Assembly (NCBI GenBank): GCA_026706325.1
Contig: JAPOYZ010000493.1
Span: 1 to 18,313 of the forward strand
DNA: 18,313 bases
Reading direction: 5' to 3'
From: Candidatus Aminicenantota bacterium
Lineage (GTDB): Bacteria > Acidobacteriota > UBA6911 > RPQK01 > JAJDTT01
Position numbers and translations under genes: made by a program. The notes under the pieces are model-generated. The model made no database searches, was not told where the DNA came from, and saw only the letters and a list, made by a program, of their open reading frames with translations. Numbering within the stretch: position 1 is the stretch's first letter; the number at the start of each line of letters is the position of its first letter. Below, one piece after another: positions 1 through 6,769 of the stretch.

Positions 1-38
1 CCCTAACCCCCCCAAGAGGGCGACTAAAAGTCGCCCCT
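1..38. repeat. Intergenic hairpin repeat, copy 1 (cut by window edge)
   Basis: These 38 bases recur identically at 7998-8035. The unit contains a C-run, then a perfect 8-bp inverted repeat, GGGCGACT (18-25) and AGTCGCCC (29-36), around an AAA loop. This copy begins at base 1, so any second hairpin such as the one beside copy 2 would lie outside the window. It sits 6 bases past the stop codon of the minus-strand VWA gene, where the hairpin could help end transcription. Two copies in unrelated contexts point to a dispersed REP-like element. I cannot name the family. Confidence 0.8.
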
Positions 39-44
39 CCCATC

Positions 45-929
45 TTACGTGGCGGGGGCGTAGTAGCCGTTGCGGTGCCGGATGTTCAGACCCTTGTTCC
101 GCATCAGCTTGACCTCGATCTCCCTGAACTTGCCGTCTCGAGCCCGGTTTCTGGGGACGTAGGTCAGGCTGTACTGGGATCTGAGCTCTTCGTCGATGAG
201 ATCGAAGGTCTGCTGCAGTCCGTCGGCCGTGTAGGGAAAGAAGGCTCGTCCGCCCGTTTCGCGGGAAAGCAACCTGAGAACCTTTTCCCCCTTTTTCTGC
301 TGATCCGCCCCGAAACGGCTGGTGCCGATGCTGTAGACGGTGACGCCGGAACGATGGATGCCCCGCATGACGTCCTCCAGCGTATGCTCGCTGTCGCGAT
401 CGACGCCGTCGGAGAGGATCACGATGGCCTGCCGGGTTTCGTAGTCCGTCATCTTCTCGGCGGAGACGCTCAACAAGGCGTCCATCAGGGCCGTTCCTCC
501 TCCCGCCTTCAGCCCCCGGATGGCCTTGGCGATGGACCTGGGGTTCGAGGTGAAATCGTGCAGCAGAGAGACACCCGAGTCGAACTCCACCAGGAGAACC
601 TGGTCCTGAGGACGCAGGATGGAATGGACGAACCGGGTCGCGGCCCGCTTTTCGAACTCCAACTTCAAGCGGACGCTGGAACTGGTGTCGACGAGCAGGC
701 CGATTCTCAACGGCAGGGAGGTCTCGTGCCTGAAATTGGTGATGAACTGGCGCCGGCCGTCTTCATAAATGTGGAACCGGTCCTTCTGGAGATTGGTGAC
801 GAACCGGTTCTTCCGATCGGTCACGGTGACCAGGACGTTGACGGCTTCGACCTCGACTCGAATCGGGGTCTGCTGAAAGGCGCACAGCATCCAGAGGCCG
901 ATCCAGAGAAGGGCACGGATAGGACGCAT
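45..929 (-). CDS. Secreted VWA-domain protein (acidobacterial VWFA-related family)
   Basis: Predicted 294-residue exported protein with a von Willebrand factor A domain. Residues 1-20 look like a signal peptide: basic MRPIR, then a hydrophobic ALLWIGLWMLCAF stretch. An N-terminal region (about 25-70) with NVLVTVTDRKNRFV and a DRFHIYEDG segment is typical of the VWFA-related proteins abundant in Acidobacteria. The VWA domain starts near 73. Its metal-binding (MIDAS) motif is intact: D81-T-S-S-S85, T146 in GGGTALMD, and D174 in ILSDGVDRDS. The C-terminus ends in a conserved-looking RNGYYAPA. A TTG three codons upstream (936-938) is possible, but the ATG at 929 places the signal peptide correctly. 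The substrate or ligand is unknown; metal-dependent protein binding outside the cytoplasm is inferred from the fold. It is divergent from the next gene, and the repeat hairpin lies just after its stop. Confidence 0.85.
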   Translation of the reverse strand: MRPIRALLWIGLWMLCAFQQTPIRVEVEAVNVLVTVTDRKNRFVTNLQKDRFHIYEDGRRQFITNFRHETSLPLRIGLLVDTSSSVRLKLEFEKRAATRFVHSILRPQDQVLLVEFDSGVSLLHDFTSNPRSIAKAIRGLKAGGGTALMDALLSVSAEKMTDYETRQAIVILSDGVDRDSEHTLEDVMRGIHRSGVTVYSIGTSRFGADQQKKGEKVLRLLSRETGGRAFFPYTADGLQQTFDLIDEELRSQYSLTYVPRNRARDGKFREIEVKLMRNKGLNIRHRNGYYAPAT

Positions 930-934
930 CAGGA

Positions 935-959
935 CCAATTTACAACAATTTACATTTGG
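935..959. promoter_or_regulatory. AT-rich divergent spacer with duplicated AATTTACA
   Basis: The gap between the divergent VWA gene and the unknown gene at 989 is AT-rich against a GC-rich background. It holds two copies of AATTTACA (937-944 and 947-954), 10 bases apart start to start (about one helical turn), flanked by CCAA (935-938) and TTGG (956-959). On the plus strand, TTTACA (949-954) followed 18 bases later by GAGAAT is a weak promoter-like pair. The layout suits a divergent promoter or a regulator site. This is inference from sequence pattern only. Confidence 0.35.
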
Positions 960-988
960 CCGACAATTTTGTGAGAATACCGCCTGCC

Positions 989-1573
989 ATGGGTTCCAGG
1001 GACCTTCAGCTTCGTCTGCTCGACCGGATCGCGCACGGGATCGTGGACGAATGGTACGAGCGCGCCAAGGAAAGCTACGTCACCCAGGAGGACAGCCGGG
1101 AAGTGGGAGTCGAGCCTGAAGTCAAGCGCTTCCACCGACGCGGCAACCACCGCATCAAGTTCTCCCGCAGGCGGGAACTGGAAGTCACCTACGGCCTGGG
1201 CGCGCTGAGGAAGGACACGCGGCTCTGCGTGGAGGCCAGCGTCAACAACAAGTCCGCCGGGTTCGACTATGATCAATTTACCGGACGGCTCCAGGACTAC
1301 TACTGGGAATGCCGCCATGAGAAGCCGTGGACCGACCCCGAGTTCGATCACTTCAGCTTCAGCGACCTGCTCCACTTCGATCCCAGAATGTCCCACTCGG
1401 TCTCGCTGGACATCCGAAAGGACAAGGCTGACATCATTCGCCTGACATTCGTCCTCAATTCACGCCATGAGGATCGGCTCATGGGCCGTGAAGAACTCCT
1501 GAAGGACCTGCTGGAAACTTACTGTCTCGCCCCCTTGAGACGCATCTACGCCGAGTCCTACCGAGAGCGGTAG
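989..1573 (+). CDS. Conserved-looking hypothetical protein
   Basis: I do not recognise the family. From the ATG at 989 the product is 194 residues, soluble, charged and without a signal peptide or membrane segment. Near-upstream in-frame TTG (956) and GTG (971) starts exist, but neither has a clear ribosome site, so ATG was chosen with low certainty. Visible features are a basic patch (RFHRRGNHRIKFSRRREL, about 58-75), an aromatic/acidic middle (DYDQFTGRLQDYYWE) and an alternating stretch SHSVSLDIRKDKADIIRLTFVL suggesting beta strands. The regular codon use and the neighbour 21 bases downstream on the same strand argue that it is real. It probably forms a two-gene unit with that neighbour. 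No function is proposed. Confidence 0.7.
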   Translation: MGSRDLQLRLLDRIAHGIVDEWYERAKESYVTQEDSREVGVEPEVKRFHRRGNHRIKFSRRRELEVTYGLGALRKDTRLCVEASVNNKSAGFDYDQFTGRLQDYYWECRHEKPWTDPEFDHFSFSDLLHFDPRMSHSVSLDIRKDKADIIRLTFVLNSRHEDRLMGREELLKDLLETYCLAPLRRIYAESYRER

Positions 1574-1594
1574 AAGCGGCGGAAAGAGCCCCCT

Positions 1595-1891
1595 ATGGAC
1601 CAGACCAAGATCGAACAGCAACGCCGGATTCAAGAGTTTCTGAATCGCGACTACAGTTGGCGACTGTCGGCCGGAGAATGCAACTTCCTGATTCAGCTCA
1701 TCGCCTTTCTGGTGCAGGCGAATCCCCCATTCGTCGTGAACGATGACGGGAAGAAGGAGCCGTTGAACTACCAGAGCATCCGGTCCATGGTTCTGCTCAA
1801 CGAGAAGCTCAGGACCCAGTTGCAGGATTTCGCCGCCCGGGAATCGATCATCATGGAGGACATGGACCCGGTGACGGACCGGGTTCAGTAG
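1595..1891 (+). CDS. Small hypothetical protein (98 aa)
   Basis: Unrecognised 98-residue protein, apparently cytoplasmic and mostly helical. It starts with a polar helix (MDQTKIEQQRRIQEFLNR), continues with a hydrophobic segment (NFLIQLIAFLVQANPPFVV) too short and broken to be a confident membrane span, and ends acidic. A purine-rich AAAGAG about 8 bases before the ATG can serve as ribosome site. It follows the unknown gene at 989-1573 by 21 bases on the same strand and is probably co-transcribed with it, so the two may act together. It is convergent with the cobA-type gene. Confidence 0.65.
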   Translation: MDQTKIEQQRRIQEFLNRDYSWRLSAGECNFLIQLIAFLVQANPPFVVNDDGKKEPLNYQSIRSMVLLNEKLRTQLQDFAARESIIMEDMDPVTDRVQ

Positions 1892-1907
1892 CCGCGCGGC
1901 CGGCGGC
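1891..1907. terminator. GC-rich hairpin between convergent genes
   Basis: The 19-base gap between the stop codons of the 98-residue gene and the SUMT gene is almost entirely G/C. It can form GCCGC (1891-1895) with GCGGC (1903-1907). There is no T-run, so factor-independent termination is only a possibility. Placement between two convergent genes is the main support. Confidence 0.3.
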
Positions 1908-1910
1908 CGG

Positions 1911-2717
1911 TCAAGGCTTCTTGCCGGTGGCCGCCAGTTCGGTCTCGACCCGGGGCAGGCTCTCCGCCGAACTTCGCTTCAGGGCCTGGAAACGAACCAC
2001 CTCTCCGACCACCAGAAGAGCGGGCGAGCGAATGTCCGCCTTCCGGGTCCGCCCGAAGATGTTTCGCAGGGTCCCGTTGGCCTCCTGTTGCCGCTCCAGG
2101 GTTCCCGATCCGATGACGGCGGCCGGCGTGTCCAGCGGCCGTCCATGAAGCACCAACTGGGAGATGATCTGTTTGAGGTTGCCCAGGGGCATGAGGAAAA
2201 CGACGGTGTCGGCCCGGGCGGCGAGGGTCCAGGACGGGTCCAGGTCCGACCCCGAAGCGCGATGACCGCTCAGGACCAGAACGGAGGAGGAGAGTTCCCG
2301 GTGAGTCAGGGGAATCCCGGCGGCCGTGGGGACTCCGAAAGCGGCGCTGACCCCGGGGACGATCTCGAAGGGGACGCCGTGAGCCGACAGGTAGTCCATC
2401 TCCTCCCCGCCCCGGCCGAAGATGAGAGGGTCTCCTCCCTGCAGGCGGACCACCTCTTTGCCGGCGCGCGCCCGGGACACCATCAGCTCATGGATCTTCT
2501 CCTGGGGGAAACCGTAGTGTCCCCCCTTCTTTCCCACGGGAATGGCCTCGGCGGATTCGGGAATCAGTTCCAGGACCCTGGCATCGACCAGCCGGTCGTA
2601 GATGACCACGTCGGCCCGGCTCAGGCAACGAACCGCCTTGACCGTCAGCAGTTCCGGATCGCCCGGACCGGCGCCCACCAGGACGACGCGTCCGGTTCGT
2701 GGCCGGAGAATCTTCAT
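1911..2717 (-). CDS. cobA: Uroporphyrinogen-III C-methyltransferase (SUMT)
   Basis: SAM-dependent enzyme that methylates uroporphyrinogen III at C2 and C7 to precorrin-2, the branch point to sirohaem and cobalamin. At 268 residues it has the normal single-domain length. Family motifs are in order: VVLVGAGPGDPELLTVKA (11-28, SAM-binding loop), DVVIYDRLV (36-44), GKKGGHYGFPQEKIHELM (62-79), VVRLQGGDPLIFGRGGEE (89-106, the GGDP loop) and EIVPGVSAAFGVPTAAGIPLTHR (118-140). The start is fixed by MKILRPRTGRVVLVGAG and by a 4-bp ATGA overlap with the upstream dehydrogenase gene, so translation is probably coupled. The pair supplies NAD-dependent conversion toward sirohydrochlorin. The ferrochelatase step is not seen here. 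Confidence 0.95.
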   Translation of the reverse strand: MKILRPRTGRVVLVGAGPGDPELLTVKAVRCLSRADVVIYDRLVDARVLELIPESAEAIPVGKKGGHYGFPQEKIHELMVSRARAGKEVVRLQGGDPLIFGRGGEEMDYLSAHGVPFEIVPGVSAAFGVPTAAGIPLTHRELSSSVLVLSGHRASGSDLDPSWTLAARADTVVFLMPLGNLKQIISQLVLHGRPLDTPAAVIGSGTLERQQEANGTLRNIFGRTRKADIRSPALLVVGEVVRFQALKRSSAESLPRVETELAATGKKP

Positions 2718-3289
2718 TGCAAGTCTTCCTCGAGCCGGGACCGGACCGCCGCCACACCGCGGCGCCGGGCGATTTCCAGAAGGTCCGGATCTCTCACCAT
2801 CCGATTATAGTACTCACTCCGCTCCCGAAAGGAATTCAGGCGCTCCTTGACCAGCGGCCGAACCTCTCCGAGCACCTGGACCAAATCTGCGTACTCGGGT
2901 CCGAACTGCGCCTCGAGCTGTTTCCGGATCTTGCGCGCCAGGGCCGGGCTCTTGCCGGATGTCGAAATGGCCAGAACCAGATCTCCGCGCCGAGCGATGG
3001 CCGGGACGATGAAACCGCAGTTGGGTGTCTGGTCGACCACGTTGACCAGAATCCCCTTCCGGTCGGCGAACTCCTTGATCCGGCGGCCGAGACCGGTATC
3101 GGAGGTGGCTGCCACGATCAGGAAAACGTCGCTGACCTCCGGATCGAAGGTGCGGGAACGCAGAACCCGGGCTCCAGCTTCCTCCAGGCTCCTCGCCTTC
3201 TCTTCGGCCAACTCCCCGTCTCCGATCACCAGGCAGGAACGGCCTCGAAGGTCCAGGAATACGGGGTAGTAGACGGGAGGGGTCTGCAT
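2714..3289 (-). CDS. Precorrin-2 dehydrogenase (sirohaem synthase N-terminal type), compact
   Basis: NAD-dependent oxidation of precorrin-2 to sirohydrochlorin, corresponding to the N-terminal half of CysG or yeast Met8p. Seen: substrate-like start YYPVFLDLRGRSCLVIGDG with the dinucleotide loop GDGELAEEK (23-31), IVAATSD (58-64), VNVVDQTPNCGFIVPA (82-97) whose D86 matches the catalytic Asp of the family, and AISTSGKSPALARKIR (107-122). At 191 residues it is short. Between GARV (39-42) and the DVFLIVAAT strand it lacks roughly 20 residues that usually hold the second Rossmann strand and helix. The reading frame is continuous, so this is not a visible frameshift. It is the first gene of a two-gene unit with SUMT. 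Fused CysG carries both activities; here they are separate. A residual ferrochelatase role, as in Met8p, cannot be judged. Confidence 0.88.
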   Translation of the reverse strand: MQTPPVYYPVFLDLRGRSCLVIGDGELAEEKARSLEEAGARVLRSRTFDPEVSDVFLIVAATSDTGLGRRIKEFADRKGILVNVVDQTPNCGFIVPAIARRGDLVLAISTSGKSPALARKIRKQLEAQFGPEYADLVQVLGEVRPLVKERLNSFRERSEYYNRMVRDPDLLEIARRRGVAAVRSRLEEDLQ

Positions 3290-3375
3290 CGATCAATTCC
3301 GATCGGTTACGCAGTCCGTGGTGAAAGTCTCGCGAGCACCGAGACCGTTCCTGCGCCCGCCGGACAAGGCGCTAT

Positions 3376-3402
3376 GGGCGCGCATACCGGGAGTATGTGC
3401 CC
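3376..3402. other. Strong inverted repeat in the gap between the sirohaem operon and the Fn3 gene
   Basis: GGGC (3376-3379) pairs with GCCC (3399-3402), and GCATAC (3382-3387) pairs with GTATGT (3393-3398, one G-T pair). This leaves a 2-base bulge and a CGGGA loop, about 10 bp of stem in all. A second inverted repeat, GTCTCG (3327-3332) with CGAGAC (3340-3345), lies nearer the dehydrogenase start. ACGCAGTCCG occurs twice, at 3309-3318 and 3411-3420. The 269-base gap thus holds several structures and no convincing gene. Which strand is transcribed through them is unknown. Confidence 0.5.
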
Positions 3403-3464
3403 GAATCGCAACGCAGTCCGCCGGGATGCAGGGACGGTCGAATGCCGTGACGACTTTTACCACG

Positions 3465-3533
3465 GGCTGCCAGCAAAATAGCCGAGCGGAAGCCTGCCTG
3501 TAAAGCCAAGACTTCTCTTCCGTAGTAGACTGG
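3465..3533 (+). ncRNA. Candidate structured leader RNA upstream of Fn3 gene
   Basis: This stretch ends 25 bases before the Fn3 gene start and has nested complementarity: CCAG (3470-3473) with CTGG (3530-3533), CGGAAG (3487-3492) with CTTCCG (3517-3522), and alternatively GGCT (3465-3468) with AGCC (3480-3483). Its unpaired elements, GCAAAA, then a GGAA tetraloop-like step, then TAAAGCCAAG, faintly recall the order GCAAA / GNRA / GCAAAGCCA of the cyclic di-GMP-I (GEMM) riboswitch. That class often precedes secreted or Fn3 proteins. However, the GACGC element and the GNRA stem are poor here. I call it a leader candidate and do not assign a class. Confidence 0.3.
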
Positions 3534-3558
3534 AATCACACCTGAGAACAAGGGAGAC

Positions 3559-3927
3559 ATGACGATGAGGCGTAGAGCGATATTGGTCTCGTGGCTTCTG
3601 TTCTGGATCGCTCCGGGTGCGGCCCTCGCGGCGCCGGGCGAGCCCCCCGAAGCGCCGACCGATCTCAAGGGCGTCAAGCGCTTCAAGGGCGCCATGGCCA
3701 CCACCGAGCTGACCTGGAAAGACCGTTCCGACAATGAATTGGGGTTCGAAATCCTCCGCTCCGACGGCGGGTCCGAGTTTCAGGTCGTCGGGATCGTGGG
3801 CGCCAACTCGTCCCGGTACAAGGACGAGATCGGCAAGTACGTCACCGGAGCCTTCTCCTACCGGGTTCGGGGATTCAACCAGCACGGCAAGGGCAAGACG
3901 TCCAACACCGTCTCTCTGTTATTTTGA
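3559..3927 (+). CDS. Small secreted fibronectin type III-like protein
   Basis: 122-residue exported protein. Residues 1-25 form a clear signal peptide: MTMRRR, hydrophobic AILVSWLLFWIAPGAALA, cleavage likely at ALA-AP. The rest is one Fn3-like beta-sandwich: PEAPTDLKGVKRF at its start, a TTELTWKDRSDNELGFEILRS strand pair, and SYRVRGFNQHGKGKTSNTVSLLF at the end. That pattern (TELTW, the Y-R-V-R-G-x-N core, SNTVS) is typical of Fn3 domains. A lone Fn3 unit usually works in binding or adhesion; the ligand is unknown. Two ATGs compete (3559 and 3565). AGGGAG at 3551-3556 lies very near the first, so the second is equally possible. A structured leader may control it. Confidence 0.8.
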   Translation: MTMRRRAILVSWLLFWIAPGAALAAPGEPPEAPTDLKGVKRFKGAMATTELTWKDRSDNELGFEILRSDGGSEFQVVGIVGANSSRYKDEIGKYVTGAFSYRVRGFNQHGKGKTSNTVSLLF

Positions 3928-3937
3928 AACGGAATTC

Positions 3938-3959
3938 GCTCCCTGATCGGTCAGGGGGC
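3938..3959. terminator. Bidirectional hairpin between Fn3 gene and topA
   Basis: GCTCCCTGA (3938-3946) pairs with TCAGGGGGC (3951-3959) around a TCGG loop, a 9-bp stem with one G-T pair, 10 bases after the Fn3 stop codon. topA ends convergently at 4029, so the hairpin could serve both genes. There is no T-run on the plus strand. Confidence 0.5.
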
Positions 3960-4028
3960 GCCGAGTCATGAACGGTCCCAACCCATCCAGCCGATTCGTC
4001 TCCTTCAACCTGGAAATGACTCAGCGGG

Positions 4029-6659
4029 TCAACGCCGCGGGCGTGATGCCCGGCGACGGCTGGTGCGGCGTCCTCTTGCGGATGTGCGGCGGGTCCTGCG
4101 GCCGCCTCGTCTGGCCTGGTCGCGTTGCAGACGCCGTTTGAGGAGTTCCACGGCGGCGGGGACGTCCACATCGGCCGGGTCGACGTCCTTCCCGATGGAG
4201 GCGTTGACTTTTCCGTGCTTGACGTACGGCCCGTAGCGCCCCTTGAACAATTCGATGGGGGCCCCGTCATCCGGGTGCTCTCCAATCTCCCGGATTCTGG
4301 TCCTGGCGCCCCGCTTGGGGGTCGAGAGCAGCTCCAGCGCCCGGTCCAGCCGGATGGTGAACAGGTTGTCACCCGGGGCCAGGCTGCGGAAGTCCCGCTT
4401 GTGCACCACGTAGGGGCCGTAGCGCCCCAAGCCGGCTCTGACCGGCTCTCCCGAATCCGGATGCTCCCCAACCTGACGGGGCAGCGCCAGCAGGCGCAGG
4501 GCCAGATCCAGGGTCACTTCCTCGGGAGCCGTTCCCGGCGGAAGCCCTTGGCGGGGCGGCTTTTTTTCCTGCTGCGTATCGCCCCGTTGCACGTAATGGC
4601 CGAAACGGCCATCCAGCAGGTAGATGGAATCTCCCGTATCCGGATCCTTCCCCAGCTCGACCGGCCCCTGGTCGCGGCGGCGCAGGATCTCGTCCGCCTG
4701 CTCGGCGGTGAGGTCGGCGGGGAGCATCCCGTCCGGGAGAGGAGCTGTCCGCGGATTTGCTTCCGCAACGTCTTCCAGAAACGGACCATAGCGGCCGATC
4801 CTGACGTGCGGCGTGAGGCCGGTGAGTTTGACCGTGGAAGCGTCTCGTGGGTTGATTTTGCTCTGTTGCTCCGTCAGGCGCGCCTCGAATCCGTTCTCTC
4901 CCTTGTAGAAGCCCTTCAGATACTCCCGCCAGTCGATGTCGCCGCGGGCGATATGGTCCAGGGACTCCTCCATTCTGGACGTGAATCCCGTGTCCACCAG
5001 ATCCGGGAAATGGTTCTCCATCAGGAGAGTCACGGCGAAGGCAGTGAAGGTCGGATGCAAATTCTTCTTCTTGAGCTCGGCATAGCCGCGATTCTGGATG
5101 GTTGAAATGATCGCCGCGTAGGTGGAGGGACGGCCGATCCCCTTCTCCTCCAAGGCCTTCACCAGCGAAGCTTCCGTGTAGCGGGCGGGCGGCCTGGTGC
5201 GCCGCTCGAAGCTCTCCAGCTTCCTGAGATCCAATTCCTGCCCTTCCACCATGTCCGGCAGGAGGATCTCCTGGTCTTCCAACACCGCCTCCGGGTCATC
5301 GGACCCTTCCACATAGGCTCGGAGAAATCCCGGAAATTCGATGGTCTTGCCTCGGGCTCGAAAACTGGCCTCGGGATCTCGTGTCGAAAACTCGCGATCA
5401 GAAATCAGTCCTGACGATCGGGCCTCGGCCGCGCCGATGATGGCGGTCACCCGGCGTTGGAGCGACGACGCCATCTGCGTCGCCACCGCCCGGCGCCACA
5501 CGAGTTCGTACAGCGACCGCTCTTTTCCCAAAAGACGGAGCTCGGCCGCCGTATTCATGTCGGCCCCGGCCGGACGAATCGCTTCGTGCGCCTCCTGGGC
5601 CGAACTGGAGCGGGTCCGGTAGCGCCGCGGCTGGGGGTTCAGGTACTCGGGCCCGTAGCGGGCCTTGACGGTGGAACGGATCTGGGAGATGGCATCGCCC
5701 GAGAGGTTGACCGAGTCGGTGCGCATGTAGGTGATCAAACCTCGTTCGTAGAGCCGTTGCGCCAGCCGCATGGTCTCCCGAGAGCCCAGATTCAGCTTGC
5801 GGTTGGCCTCCTGTTGCATCGTCGCCGTGGTGAAGGGCGGGGCCGGATTGGTCCGGAATCGCTTTTTCTCTACCGACCGGACCCAAAATGTCCCAACCGC
5901 CAGGCGCCTCTTGAGACTTGCCACCCTTTCCTTGTCGACCAGGAGGACCTTGCGCCCGGCCTTCAATTTTCCCGTGGCCTCGTCGAAGTCGCGGCCCGTG
6001 GCCGTCCGCCGGCCGTCCACTTCCACCAGACCGGCGATGAACGGCTTGCGATGCGCCGCCAAGTGCGCCTTGAGGTCCCAGTAGATTGCCGAGTGGAACG
6101 CCCGCCGGGCCCGTTCACGCTCCACCAGGAGGCGGACGGCCACGGACTGGACCCGCCCCGCGGAAAGGCCGGGCCGGATCTTTTTCCAGAGCAGCGGCGA
6201 GAGCTTGTATCCGACGAGGCGGTCCAGCACGCGGCGGGCCTGCTGGGCGTCGACCCGGTCCGTGTCGATTTCGCCGGGGTGCTCCATGGCCGCCCTCACG
6301 GCGCCGGGCGTAATCTCGTTGAAGGACACGCGCCGGAAGCGTCCGGCGTCCTCCCGCTTCCCGGCCCCCAGTTCCTGGGCGATGTGGTAGGCGATGGCCT
6401 CCCCCTCGCGATCCGGATCGGTGGCCAGAAGAATCCGGTCGGCTCGTTTGGCGGCCGCCCGCAGCTTCCGGAGCACGGACCCCTTGCCCTTGATGGTCAC
6501 GTACTCAGGCTCGAAGCCGGCCTCCACGTCCACTCCCAGACCCTTCTTGGGCAGGTCGCGCACGTGGCCCACCGATGCCTCGACCTTGGTTCCCTTGTCC
6601 AGGTATCTCCCCAGCGTTCTCGCCTTGGCGGGCGATTCCACAATCACCAGATCAGTCAT
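4029..6659 (-). CDS. topA: DNA topoisomerase I (type IA)
   Basis: Relaxes negative supercoils by cutting one strand through a 5'-phosphotyrosine link. The protein is 876 residues. TOPRIM domain: LVIVESPAKARTLGRYL (4-20, catalytic Glu8) and ATDPDREGEA (79-88, with D81/D83/E85 for Mg). Toroid region: RVLDRLVGYKLSP (143-155), SAGRVQSVAVRLLVERE (166-182), and the active-site YMRTDS with Tyr311. PSTYAAIISTIQNRGY follows further on. The C-terminus has no CxxC zinc fingers. It carries four topoisomerase C-terminal repeats, each marked by G-R-Y/F-G-x-Y/F (GRYGPFLE, GRFGHYVQ, GRYGPYVV, GRYGPYVK), and a strongly basic Arg-rich tail of about 35 residues that probably binds DNA. It is followed (gene order upstream on the same strand) by dprA after 110 bases, a neighbour pair common in bacteria. 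Confidence 0.97.
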   Translation of the reverse strand: MTDLVIVESPAKARTLGRYLDKGTKVEASVGHVRDLPKKGLGVDVEAGFEPEYVTIKGKGSVLRKLRAAAKRADRILLATDPDREGEAIAYHIAQELGAGKREDAGRFRRVSFNEITPGAVRAAMEHPGEIDTDRVDAQQARRVLDRLVGYKLSPLLWKKIRPGLSAGRVQSVAVRLLVERERARRAFHSAIYWDLKAHLAAHRKPFIAGLVEVDGRRTATGRDFDEATGKLKAGRKVLLVDKERVASLKRRLAVGTFWVRSVEKKRFRTNPAPPFTTATMQQEANRKLNLGSRETMRLAQRLYERGLITYMRTDSVNLSGDAISQIRSTVKARYGPEYLNPQPRRYRTRSSSAQEAHEAIRPAGADMNTAAELRLLGKERSLYELVWRRAVATQMASSLQRRVTAIIGAAEARSSGLISDREFSTRDPEASFRARGKTIEFPGFLRAYVEGSDDPEAVLEDQEILLPDMVEGQELDLRKLESFERRTRPPARYTEASLVKALEEKGIGRPSTYAAIISTIQNRGYAELKKKNLHPTFTAFAVTLLMENHFPDLVDTGFTSRMEESLDHIARGDIDWREYLKGFYKGENGFEARLTEQQSKINPRDASTVKLTGLTPHVRIGRYGPFLEDVAEANPRTAPLPDGMLPADLTAEQADEILRRRDQGPVELGKDPDTGDSIYLLDGRFGHYVQRGDTQQEKKPPRQGLPPGTAPEEVTLDLALRLLALPRQVGEHPDSGEPVRAGLGRYGPYVVHKRDFRSLAPGDNLFTIRLDRALELLSTPKRGARTRIREIGEHPDDGAPIELFKGRYGPYVKHGKVNASIGKDVDPADVDVPAAVELLKRRLQRDQARRGGRRTRRTSARGRRTSRRRASRPRR

Positions 6660-6769
6660 GGTCGAAAGTCTCTTTTCCTCGTCAAGTCTGCGTCCCGCGG
6701 CGCCACGGCGTCCGCCGAGCCGCCCTTTCTATAGCACAAGCGCCTCTGCCGAGAGCAACAAAAATAGCT

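Noticed and set aside
75..974. Long plus-strand open frame opposite the VWA gene.
   Set aside because: The minus strand encodes an intact signal peptide and MIDAS motif; the plus frame gives a low-complexity product without any domain and is a by-product of GC-rich codons.
3290..3480. Cobalamin riboswitch upstream of the sirohaem/SUMT genes.
   Set aside because: No B12-box-like GCCACTG element is seen on the minus strand in the gap; only generic hairpins are present.
5457..6734. Long plus-strand open frame opposite topA.
   Set aside because: topA is complete with all catalytic motifs on the minus strand; the opposite product is rich in Gly, Pro, Arg and His and has no recognisable family.
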